Below the pieces are notes generated by a model that saw nothing but the letters and a program-made list of their open reading frames with translations, was not told the DNA's origin and did no database searches. 5,015 bases of DNA from Methanomethylophilus sp963631655. GTDB lineage: Archaea > Thermoplasmatota > Thermoplasmata > Methanomassiliicoccales > Methanomethylophilaceae. Within the stretch, counting starts at the first letter, position 1. Every line of letters starts with the position of its first letter. The translations under genes were made by a program, and so were the position numbers. The stretch spans positions 1 through 5,015 of the forward strand of contig CAVGRR010000095.1 of NCBI GenBank assembly GCA_963631655.1. Reading direction: 5' to 3'. Below, piece by piece: positions 1-5,015 of the stretch.

Positions 1-186
1 AGTCTGACCTTAGGTAGAAATTCATTTGCTTATTGCGAACAATTGAAAGAAATCACTTTCGAGAATGGGCGTACAGAAATTACACGGTCTTTTGAAGGTT
101 GCACAAATCTTGTAAAGATTAAATTTTCTGATGAATTGATGTCGGTTGCAGATTACGCATTCTACGGCTGTACTGCATTGAATATA
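1..186 (+). repeat. BspA-type LRR_5 block 1 (three units visible)
   Basis: Three units of the BspA/LRR_5 pattern, in which an aromatic residue and Cys-x-x-Leu recur: NSFAYCEQLKEITF, RSFEGCTNLVKIKF and YAFYGCTALNI. The block is cut by the left window edge, so more units probably lie upstream. In the family these 20-23 residue units stack into a solenoid used for protein or carbohydrate binding at the cell surface. The DNA here is AT-rich (about 37% GC over bases 1-300 by hand count). Confidence 0.85.
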
Positions 187-3100
187 TCCGATACAATCTT
201 GAATACCTCCGTTGAAAATGTGTTAAAATGGGGAGTGAATGCTTTTGTCGGAACTGCATCACTAAAAGTTTATGATCTTTTCGAAGGAGATCTTGAAGGA
301 AGTATAACATTCCTCAAGCTTACTTTGAATGTTAACGGCGTACCGAGGACACATTCGTTCATGGTGGATATCGAAGGTGCCACCAACAGTATGAAATTAG
401 ATGCCCCGTACGAATATGAATACACTATGCCCGATGATTTTGCAGGATTTACAGAAGGCATTATGAACAAAAAAATGCCTAAATTCGTCTTCCCCAACAA
501 TTTCTATCAGACATACGACGGTGCTGTTTATTCTTCAGACGGATTCACTCTGTTGAAGGTTCCTTATAATCAGCTGAACCTTGCCATACCTGAAAACGTC
601 ACGAAAATAGCTTCGGATGCATGTTATCAAACTTACCTCACCTTGGTAAAAATCCCCTCCTCCGTAACAGAAATAGGTGAAAGAGCATTCTATAGCTGCA
701 CAAACCTCAGCGCAGTTGAATTGAATGAAGGGTTGAAACGCATTGGGGATTATGCGTTTTCTCTAACCTGCCTGAAAGAGGTTGTATTGCCAAGTTCCGT
801 TGAATATGTAGGAGATGTTGCATTTTACGGAGTGGACGTTACCATACCATACGATTCTCACCTTACACACGTAGGTAAACAGGGCCTCAGTATAGCCGAA
901 GGCGGAAGCGTACTGATTCCCTCAAGCATATCTGATATCGGAGATATACCCTTCGGATACAAGATGTCTGAAGTTTACCTTACCGCCAATCCCTCCGAAT
1001 ATCCGGAAAATCTACTGCGGTCGGCAGACAGAAAGGTCTATATCGAGAACGTCGAGGTGCTGGCACATCCATATGACGTTGCGTTCTATCTTCCGCTCGG
1101 CACAGACATCTCTGACATTTCATTCGATCAGCTGTTAGGCTGTGGAAGAGGATACTTCGGAGGATATTATGTAAACACCTCTGACGGGCTGCTTATCGTG
1201 GATGATAAATTAGTCACTTCTTCGGGAACGACAGTTTACTTCTACACCTCATTGGGGAAGATTACTGGAATCGCATGTGTCGATGATTCCGATGGAGCAA
1301 TTATCACATTGAGCGTCGGAAAATGGACAGAATATGATGTTGTATACAGTTCCGATAAGGGCACCGTGACGCCACTTGAATCAGAATCCCAATATGTTCT
1401 CCGCATCAAGCTCAGCGGTGAATTCGACGGCACGGTAGTAACAATCAGCGAGCGCATATCAGAAGAAAAGGTCACTATCACTTTCGAAGCTAACGGTGGC
1501 ACATCCTGCCCATCTATGACCTTCGGAAAAGGTCGCACAATCTCCGAAAGCAATTATCCCGCACCTACTAAGAACCGCAGCGAATTCGCAGGTTGGTTTG
1601 ATATCAACGGGAATGAGATCAAAGAATATTCACCGATCGGCTCAGATATCACACTGTATGCCAAATGGATCGAAGCTAACCCCCGCATTATCTTCGATGA
1701 TGATTCCCACATGATTGTGAAGGTCAATGAATCTAAGGTCGCTAGCGGATGCAGGGTCTCTTCTGAAGATAAGGTGACCATCGAATGGACCTCAACGATA
1801 GATGGTTACTCTTTCGATCATTGGTCGATAACCTCTCTCGGCAATACGGTGACTGTAGATTCTTCATCGTATGCATTAACCGATATTGTTAACGATACTG
1901 AGTTTGTCGTGTATGAAAGATATTACAATCCATCAGACAACATCCGCTATATCAATTCGGTTGATTTTCCCGAGGATACACGTGCATTATATCTCCAATG
2001 GACCACAGGATTCAATCAAAATACCGCGGGCATGACCTGGACCGGCGGCAGTGGTACGCCACTGGTCATCGACGACCGCCTTTACACCAGGGCCGGAGAC
2101 AAGATCTACATGTACGATCTTGATACGGGCCAGGTATTGAAAACCGTCCAATCCAAGGAATCAGGCAGTTTCTATCATTACCTGGGATACGCCAACGGAA
2201 TGATCTTCGATTATATGTCGAGTAAAGTTTACGATTCGGACCTCGAATACATCTGTGATTCACCTATTGCCGTATCGAAACTGCTTTCCGATGACACAGG
2301 AATTTACATGTTCAGCGGATCTTCGGGAATCTACAAATACAGCCTCGATCTGAAGACCCTAATCTGGAAATTCAGCGACGGATACCGCAGCTATTCAAAT
2401 TGGGGTTCCCCCGGCGGCATCCAGATCTACGACGGATACCTGTATTGGGTCGGTCTCACCAAAAATAAAGAAATAACTCTGCAATCAGTGGACCTGGCCA
2501 CAGGTACCGACTTCCATAATATTGTTTATTCCGAATACAAGAACTACATGCTTGACGACGGATGGATCACATGTGCCGACGGCGCCATATTCATCGGCAT
2601 CTACTCCACTGGCCTGTTCGGAGAAAGCGTCGGTCTCGGAGGAGGCATCCTTGCTACAACTATCGACAAAGGCGTGTTCTCCGAGGACTACAAGTACTAT
2701 GAACTGACCGAGAAATCCCAGTCGAACTTCATTGTTTACAACGGAAGAGGCTACATAAACTCCGGATACAAGTTCTATGTGTTCGATGTGGACGGCGCAA
2801 ATCTCACAGAGATATACAGTTACCAGCACCAGCGTTACACCCACGGGGGAATAACCCTAAACATCCCTCCGGGAAGCGATTCAGTGGAGATCCTGTTCAT
2901 CCCGTACGATCCAATTGCCACCATAGTGATGTTCTACGACGAACCAGGACAGACACTGCCCAAATACCGTTATCTCGGTTGCGAGGTGGTTATACAATAC
3001 AATACCCAGGCGGTCAGATTCACCGATGACGGAAGGATCTATTTCTACAACGACTTCGGAAACATCTTTGTTCTCGGAGACAAGATCGAAACGACCTTCC

Positions 3101-4209
3101 TGATGATCCGCGAAAATGACAGGATCCGCTGTATCACATACGGCGGAACGGTGGAAGATGCCATCAAGGAACTGAACATTCCAGACACCTACTACAAGTA
3201 CATGCTGGACGGTTTCAACGGTTCAAGTCAGATAGAATATGACAGCACAGCAACAGACGGCTACCGCATATTCTACTTCGCGGATGTCCCGCTGACCTCG
3301 ACCGTATGGTCCGAGGACCTTCAGTGGTATTCCGAGGAATACGGGATGATGACGATCAACAACATCAAACTGGGCAATCTCTATCTCGACGGTGCCGAAT
3401 TCACACTGGTGGACAATGACGGATATACATACACCGTGAAATACGTCGATTCCGACGGAAAAGAGCTTAAGGCCGCATACACAGGCAAAGCCGCACTGGA
3501 ATCCGAAATTGACCTCACAGAACTTACCAAGGACCTAATCATCGGTTACACGTATGTCGGACCCTCAGTGGAAGGTTTCAAGATATCCATCAATGAATCT
3601 GAAAATGTGCTTTCGCTTGTGTATGCGTCTCTCACACCCGTCATCAAAGACCTGAAGGACAGCGCAGTCAACGGAACCGCAACCGTCACCGGTCTGCAGA
3701 CCATCGCCGATGAGGGGAATTCAGTTGAACTTGAACTTCCCGAAGGTACCATATCCCTCGACAACGGCATTCTGAAGAAACTCGGAACAGATGATGCGGT
3801 ATCTGTGAGCCTGACCAAAGTGGTGACCGAAGATCTCAGCGAAGAACTCCGCAGGAATGTTCCGGCCGAGGCTGCTGTTTACAGCATCACCCTGATGTCC
3901 GCAGAAGCATATCTGAACGAACTCGGAGGTACCGCGACCGTCACGATCCCCACGGCCGTATCAGGCAAGAATGCCGCTCTCTGGCACCTTGCGGATACCG
4001 GAGATCTGAACAGGATAGAAGATGCAGTGTTCGCCGACGGAGCGGTCACATTCACCACAGACCACTTTTCGTACTATGTGATCGGAACGATCGCGGAAGA
4101 TGTCGCCGACGACAACGGATCTGTCCTTATAATCTGTCTCGGGGTCGCTATCGTGGTTCTGGTCATCGTAGGCGTGCTGCTGATGAGACGGAGGAGTTCA
4201 GATGCCTGA
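1..4209 (+). CDS. Giant mosaic surface protein (LRR_5 / B-repeat / PQQ-like propeller / MucBP-like / TM anchor), 5' truncated
   Basis: Probable cell-surface adhesin-like protein, displayed outside the cell and held by a C-terminal membrane helix. The frame is open from base 1 and the first codons already form an LRR unit (SLTLGRNSFAYCEQLKEITF), so the true start and any signal peptide lie upstream; 1402 codons are visible before TGA. Residues counted from base 1: LRR units 1-62 and 169-331, B-repeat 491-556, divergent repeat 561-642, PQQ-like propeller 648-1028, module shared with the downstream gene 1031-1140, MucBP-like domain 1142-1209, C-terminal surface domain 1213-1364, TM helix about 1375-1394, tail MRRRSSDA. 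LRR, B-repeat and MucBP domains are known from adhesins and mucus- or host-binding proteins, so binding to host or neighbouring cells is an inference. No catalytic motif or LPXTG is seen. GC rises strongly from 5' to 3'. The last 8 bases overlap the next gene. Coding call very sure; function moderate. Confidence 0.95.
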   Translation, partial: SLTLGRNSFAYCEQLKEITFENGRTEITRSFEGCTNLVKIKFSDELMSVADYAFYGCTALNISDTILNTSVENVLKWGVNAFVGTASLKVYDLFEGDLEGSITFLKLTLNVNGVPRTHSFMVDIEGATNSMKLDAPYEYEYTMPDDFAGFTEGIMNKKMPKFVFPNNFYQTYDGAVYSSDGFTLLKVPYNQLNLAIPENVTKIASDACYQTYLTLVKIPSSVTEIGERAFYSCTNLSAVELNEGLKRIGDYAFSLTCLKEVVLPSSVEYVGDVAFYGVDVTIPYDSHLTHVGKQGLSIAEGGSVLIPSSISDIGDIPFGYKMSEVYLTANPSEYPENLLRSADRKVYIENVEVLAHPYDVAFYLPLGTDISDISFDQLLGCGRGYFGGYYVNTSDGLLIVDDKLVTSSGTTVYFYTSLGKITGIACVDDSDGAIITLSVGKWTEYDVVYSSDKGTVTPLESESQYVLRIKLSGEFDGTVVTISERISEEKVTITFEANGGTSCPSMTFGKGRTISESNYPAPTKNRSEFAGWFDINGNEIKEYSPIGSDITLYAKWIEANPRIIFDDDSHMIVKVNESKVASGCRVSSEDKVTIEWTSTIDGYSFDHWSITSLGNTVTVDSSSYALTDIVNDTEFVVYERYYNPSDNIRYINSVDFPEDTRALYLQWTTGFNQNTAGMTWTGGSGTPLVIDDRLYTRAGDKIYMYDLDTGQVLKTVQSKESGSFYHYLGYANGMIFDYMSSKVYDSDLEYICDSPIAVSKLLSDDTGIYMFSGSSGIYKYSLDLKTLIWKFSDGYRSYSNWGSPGGIQIYDGYLYWVGLTKNKEITLQSVDLATGTDFHNIVYSEYKNYMLDDGWITCADGAIFIGIYSTGLFGESVGLGGGILATTIDKGVFSEDYKYYELTEKSQSNFIVYNGRGYINSGYKFYVFDVDGANLTEIYSYQHQRYTHGGITLNIPPGSDSVEILFIPYDPIATIVMFYDEPGQTLPKYRYLGCEVVIQYNTQAVRFTDDGRIYFYNDFGNIFVLGDKIETTFLMIRENDRIRCITYGGTVEDAIKELNIPDTYYKYMLDGFNGSSQIEYDSTATDGYRIFYFADVPLTSTVWSEDLQWYSEEYGMMTINNIKLGNLYLDGAEFTLVDNDGYTYTVKYVDSDGKELKAAYTGKAALESEIDLTELTKDLIIGYTYVGPSVEGFKISINESENVLSLVYASLTPVIKDLKDSAVNGTATVTGLQTIADEGNSVELELPEGTISLDNGILKKLGTDDAVSVSLTKVVTEDLSEELRRNVPAEAAVYSITLMSAEAYLNELGGTATVTIPTAVSGKNAALWHLADTGDLNRIEDAVFADGAVTFTTDHFSYYVIGTIAEDVADDNGSVLIICLGVAIVVLVIVGVLLMRRRSSDA
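187..504 (+). other. Non-LRR insert between the two LRR blocks (in gene 1)
   Basis: About 106 residues (63-168) break the LRR pattern. The middle part has alternating hydrophobic strands, such as SITFLKLTLNVNGV and HSFMVDIEG, followed by an acidic/aromatic stretch (APYEYEYTMPDDFAGF). This looks like a small beta-sandwich-like insert that projects from the solenoid. I do not recognise the family. It could also be strongly decayed LRR units: AFVGTASLKVYDL near its start resembles a worn unit. Confidence 0.45.
505..993 (+). repeat. BspA-type LRR_5 block 2 (about six units)
   Basis: The clearest LRR region of the protein, residues 169-331. Good units read IPSSVTEIGERAFYSCTNL, NEGLKRIGDYAFSLTCLKEV and PSSVEYVGDVAFYG, each with the family pattern of I-P-x-x-V, I-G, A-F and C-x-x-L. 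The first unit (ENVTKIASDACYQTYL) and the last ones (HLTHVGKQGLSIAEGG, SSISDIGDIPFGYKMSEVYL) are degenerate, as is usual at the ends of such solenoids. The role is probably extracellular ligand binding. Confidence 0.9.
994..1470 (+). other. Unassigned linker/domain region between LRR block 2 and the B-repeat
   Basis: Residues 332-490 match no family I can name. The region contains Gly- and aromatic-rich sequence (LLGCGRGYFGGYYVNTSDG) and then several short beta-strand-like segments (LLIVDDKLV, TTVYFYTSL, AIITLSVGKW, YVLRIKLSG). It probably holds one or two small beta domains. It has no membrane segment and no catalytic motif that I can see. Confidence 0.4.
1471..1668 (+). repeat. InlB B-repeat / Listeria-Bacteroides repeat (Flg_new type)
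   Basis: Residues 491-556 follow the family pattern closely: start VTITFEANGGT, middle YPAPTKNRSEFAGWFDING, end DITLYAKW. The conserved F-x-x-N-G-G-T, P-T-(K/R), F-x-G-W and L-Y-A-K-W positions are all present. In the family this ubiquitin-like beta-grasp repeat serves as a stalk or spacer in surface proteins of Listeria, gut bacteria and some gut archaea. Only one intact copy is seen. Confidence 0.92.
1681..1926 (+). repeat. Divergent B-repeat-like domain next to the intact one
   Basis: Residues 561-642 have the order expected of the divergent bacterial/InlB repeat type: a first strand (PRIIFDDDSHMIVKVN), a central VTIEWTSTIDGYSFDHWSI that matches the usual 'Gly-Tyr-x-Phe-x-x-Trp' core, and a closing VNDTEFVVYERY. 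The final strand differs from the canonical Y-A-K-W. The call rests on the GYSFDHW core and the position beside a canonical repeat, so it is moderate only. Confidence 0.55.
1942..3084 (+). other. PQQ-like beta-propeller domain (seven to eight blades) in gene 1
   Basis: Residues 648-1028 hold repeating strand sets of the PQQ/quinoprotein-like propeller. The best blade is TPLVIDDRLYTRAGDKIYMY followed by DLDTGQVLKTV, which fits the usual 'vvddrvyv..g..lyalDaxTGkvlW' pattern. Others are GIYMFSGSSGIYKYSLD with TLIWKF, IQIYDGYLYWVG with VDLATG, AIFIGIYSTG, FIVYNGRGYINSGYKFYVFD and VRFTDDGRIYFYNDFGNIFV. One blade has a Gly-rich loop (GLFGESVGLGGGIL). Such propellers in surface proteins are mostly binding scaffolds. 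No residue set for PQQ or metal catalysis can be claimed from sequence alone. Confidence 0.8.
3091..3420 (+). other. Small alpha/beta module shared with the downstream gene (DUF4430/transcobalamin-C-like?)
   Basis: Residues 1031-1140 run as a beta strand (TTFLMIREN), a Gly-containing helix start (ITYGGTVEDAIKELNI), a Tyr/Trp-rich middle (GYRIFYFADV, STVWSEDLQWYS) and a final strand pair (IKLGNLYLDGAEFTLV). The same order and the L-G-N-x-x-L...G end motif occur in the downstream protein (LGNQTLEEGTSYYIY). The layout resembles the SLBB-like fold of DUF4430/transcobalamin C-terminal domains, which often sit beside PQQ-like propellers. The family name is tentative; the similarity between the two genes is read directly from the sequence. 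Confidence 0.45.
3424..3627 (+). other. MucBP-like domain in gene 1
   Basis: Residues 1142-1209 start YTVKYVDSDGKELKAAYTGK and continue with IIGYTYVGPSVEGFKISIN and a closing strand VLSLVYA. This matches the mucin-binding-protein (MucBP) pattern: V-x-Y-x-D-x-x-G-x-x-L, T-G, then G-Y-T, then V-x-x-V-Y. In lactobacilli and listeriae MucBP domains occur in mucus-binding or surface proteins. Mucus binding here is possible but unproven. Confidence 0.65.
3637..4092 (+). other. C-terminal surface-protein domain ending in TTDHFSYYVIG
   Basis: Residues 1213-1364 form a beta-rich membrane-proximal domain. It has VELELPEGTISLDNGILKKL, then an Ala/Val strand and helix part, then TATVTIPTAVSGKNAALWHL, and ends VTFTTDHFSYYVIG. 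The last motif ('V-T-F-x-T-D-H-F-S-x-Y-x-V-G') is common just before the anchor in cell-surface proteins of clostridia and of gut archaea. It most likely folds as a stalk or base domain. I am fairly sure of the motif and less sure of the domain's limits. Confidence 0.65.
4123..4182 (+). other. C-terminal transmembrane anchor of gene 1
   Basis: About 20 uninterrupted hydrophobic residues (VLIICLGVAIVVLVIVGVLL) follow the acidic linker EDVADDNGS and are followed by MRRRSSDA. By the positive-inside rule the Arg-rich tail is cytoplasmic and the rest of the protein extracytoplasmic. There is no LPXTG before the helix and no clear PGF-type archaeosortase signal, so plain membrane anchoring is the simplest reading. 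That favours an archaeon, or a bacterium that does not use sortase here. Confidence 0.9.
4190..4196 (+). promoter_or_regulatory. Shine-Dalgarno site for gene 2 (GGAGGAG) within the 3' end of gene 1
   Basis: GGAGGAG lies in the last codons of gene 1, with 7 bases between GGAGG and the ATG at 4202. This is a near-perfect ribosome-binding site and decides the start of the second gene. Its place inside gene 1, together with the 8-base overlap of the reading frames, indicates translational coupling and a shared transcript. Confidence 0.9.
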
Positions 4210-4318
4210 ATCATCAGCACATTCGGGGATTCTCGGTAAAGCGATGTTCATCGGCATAATTGCTGCCGTCCTGCTCACTTTGTGTGCCGTGTCGGTATCG
4301 GACGATTCCGATGCCGCC
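4202..4318 (+). other. Sec signal peptide of gene 2
   Basis: Residues 1-39 have a short polar start with one Lys at position 13, a hydrophobic core of about 17 residues (14-30), and a polar, acidic c-region VSDDSDAAT with small residues at the likely cut. No lipobox is seen: the core contains a Cys (residue 28) but in LTLCAV, where Ala rather than a typical L-(A/S)-(G/A)-C context surrounds it. If the peptide were not cleaved the core would act as an N-terminal anchor. Confidence 0.85.
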
Positions 4319-5015
4319 ACCTCATACAATGTCCGGGTGTTCATCGGTGACGGAACGGAAGACGGTACGATCGAATTCAGGGGTTCCGGCAGTACCTTGA
4401 AGGATGTGCTTACTGATGCTGTGATCTCCAACGACCACAGCATAACCTTCGACTACAAGGGATATGTCACCAAACTCGATGACACTGAGTCAACGACTGA
4501 AAAACCGCTTCATATCTACAAGTGGACCCCCATCAAAGGATGGGTCAGGACCCAGGCCAATGTGCTCGGCAATCAGACCCTTGAAGAGGGAACCTCCTAC
4601 TACATCTATCAGTCGGGCAAGAGCAACAATTTCGAAACAGGACAGATAGATTATCCCGGTCCGAAGAACTTCAAACCAGTTGCCACCGGATACTTCTACA
4701 TCAAGATGATAGAAGACGTGAATGCCAACGATTATGTGAAATCGGTCCTCACCGAAGAACAGCGCTCTACAGGTTTCTGGATCTCGGGCCAGGGTTCGGA
4801 TATGGCCGAAGCATTCAACGATGCCTGTCAGAAGCTCCGGGATTCAGGCAATACTGGCTTCGAACTGGTGATAAATCTCACCGACGGAAGCGACTATAAG
4901 GGATGGCTGGGCAGTTTCATGGGTTTAGGAGACGAGAAGCTCAATGCCGAGGAATACAAGTACTGGTCCCAGTTCAATTGGGACCATACCAAATCACAAT
5001 GGATCTATTCTGAAT
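4202..5015 (+). CDS. Secreted protein with duplicated DUF4430-like module, 3' truncated
   Basis: Exported protein of unknown function, 271 codons visible and open through the right window edge. The start at ATG 4202 is supported by GGAGGAG 7 bases upstream and by a signal peptide that begins at once: n-region MPESSAHSGILGK, hydrophobic core AMFIGIIAAVLLTLCAV, likely cleavage after SDDSDA or SDDSDAA (residues 38-39). The mature part starts SYNVRVFIGDG and has two divergent copies of one alpha/beta module: residues about 41-138 and about 162 to beyond the edge. They share GSGSTLKDVLTDA versus GQGSDMAEAFNDA, and DYKGYV versus DYKGWL, followed by Tyr/Trp-rich strands. A third relative lies in the upstream protein, so both may share a partner or ligand. 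The layout recalls DUF4430/transcobalamin-like domains, but this is tentative. The frame overlaps gene 1 by 8 bases. Whether a C-terminal anchor exists cannot be seen. Confidence 0.9.
   Translation, partial: MPESSAHSGILGKAMFIGIIAAVLLTLCAVSVSDDSDAATSYNVRVFIGDGTEDGTIEFRGSGSTLKDVLTDAVISNDHSITFDYKGYVTKLDDTESTTEKPLHIYKWTPIKGWVRTQANVLGNQTLEEGTSYYIYQSGKSNNFETGQIDYPGPKNFKPVATGYFYIKMIEDVNANDYVKSVLTEEQRSTGFWISGQGSDMAEAFNDACQKLRDSGNTGFELVINLTDGSDYKGWLGSFMGLGDEKLNAEEYKYWSQFNWDHTKSQWIYSE
4322..4615 (+). repeat. Module copy 1 in gene 2
   Basis: Residues 41-138 read strand (YNVRVFIGDG), helix start (FRGSGSTLKDVLTDAV), strand (ITFDYKGYVTKLDD), Tyr/Trp segment (HIYKWTPIKGWVRTQAN) and closing strand (LGNQTLEEGTSYYIYQS). 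The closing LGN-x-x-L...G motif matches the module of the upstream protein (LGNLYLDGAEFTLV). No cofactor-binding residue can be assigned. Confidence 0.55.
4685..5014 (+). repeat. Module copy 2 in gene 2, cut by the window edge
   Basis: Residues 162-271 repeat the order of copy 1: strand (TGYFYIKMIED), helix start (WISGQGSDMAEAFNDAC), strand (FELVINLTDGSDYKGWLGSF), then an aromatic segment (YKYWSQFNWDHTKSQWIYSE). The GxGS...DA and DYKG(Y/W) positions align with copy 1. The expected closing strand lies beyond the window. Confidence 0.5.

Noticed and set aside
43..45. TTG codon as the start of gene 1
   Set aside because: The frame is open upstream to base 1 and codes for a proper LRR unit across this point (SLTLGRNSFAYCEQLKEITF). 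No ribosome-binding site precedes the TTG, so it is an internal Leu codon and the gene is 5' truncated.
1242..1553. 103-residue open frame on the minus strand
   Set aside because: It is antisense to the region leading into the B-repeat, has no plausible ribosome-binding site that I can see, and resembles no known protein.
2485..2844. 119-residue open frame on the minus strand
   Set aside because: It lies wholly inside the propeller coding region, which has clear domain homology. The frame's composition is a reflection of the + strand codon bias and its product has no recognisable domain.
4195..4209. SSDA tail of gene 1 as a processing signal like the SDDSDA of gene 2
   Set aside because: It sits on the cytoplasmic side after the Arg cluster, where a signal-peptidase cut makes no sense. 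The likeness is probably chance.
1..4209. Pyrrolysine (in-frame TAG) or another recoding event
   Set aside because: Gene 1 is open throughout without an in-frame TAG and ends at TGA; gene 2 is open to the edge. Nothing in the window calls for recoding.
4198..4443. 81-residue minus-strand frame and a 61-residue plus-strand frame (4464-4649) over gene 2
   Set aside because: Both overlap the frame from 4202, which has a strong Shine-Dalgarno site, a signal peptide and domain repeats. The frame from 4202 is the real gene, although it has no stop within the window.
1..5015. CRISPR array, tRNA, insertion sequence or phage element
   Set aside because: The whole window is filled by two coding frames. 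I saw no spaced direct repeats, no terminal inverted repeats and no tRNA-like cloverleaf; the repeats present are protein-level domains.

Overview
The window looks like a piece of a host-associated (gut or rumen) microbe. The best guess is a Methanomassiliicoccales-type archaeon, and a Gram-positive gut bacterium is the main alternative. The guess rests on protein architecture: BspA-type leucine-rich repeats, an InlB/Listeria-Bacteroides B-repeat and a beta-propeller in one giant surface protein. That protein ends in one transmembrane helix with a short Arg-rich tail, and no LPXTG sortase motif is visible. Adhesin-like proteins with such repeats are known from gut Methanomassiliicoccales. No rRNA or other phylogenetic marker is present, so the assignment is an inference.

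Layout: there are two genes, both on the + strand and both cut by a window edge. Bases 1-4209 are the 3' part (1402 codons) of a very large mosaic surface protein. In order it carries LRR block 1, a non-LRR insert, LRR block 2, an unassigned stretch, a B-repeat, a divergent second repeat, a seven- or eight-bladed PQQ-like propeller, a small module shared with the next gene, a MucBP-like domain, a C-terminal surface domain and a membrane anchor. Bases 4202-5015 are the 5' part (271 codons) of a secreted protein with a clear signal peptide and two divergent copies of the module that also occurs once in gene 1.

The genes overlap by 8 bases, and the second has a strong Shine-Dalgarno sequence inside the end of the first. 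They are therefore probably co-transcribed and translationally coupled. The likely picture is an anchored adhesin-like protein made together with a second extracytoplasmic protein that uses the same small domain. Ligand and function are unknown.

The most notable base-level signal is composition. Hand-counted GC rises along gene 1 from about 37% (bases 1-300) to 46% (1201-1500), 50% (2401-2700) and 55% (3901-4200). Gene 2 is near 50% (4501-4800). This suggests that the LRR-bearing 5' part has a different history from the rest. There is no intergenic space, and I see no RNA gene, CRISPR array, insertion sequence, promoter or terminator.
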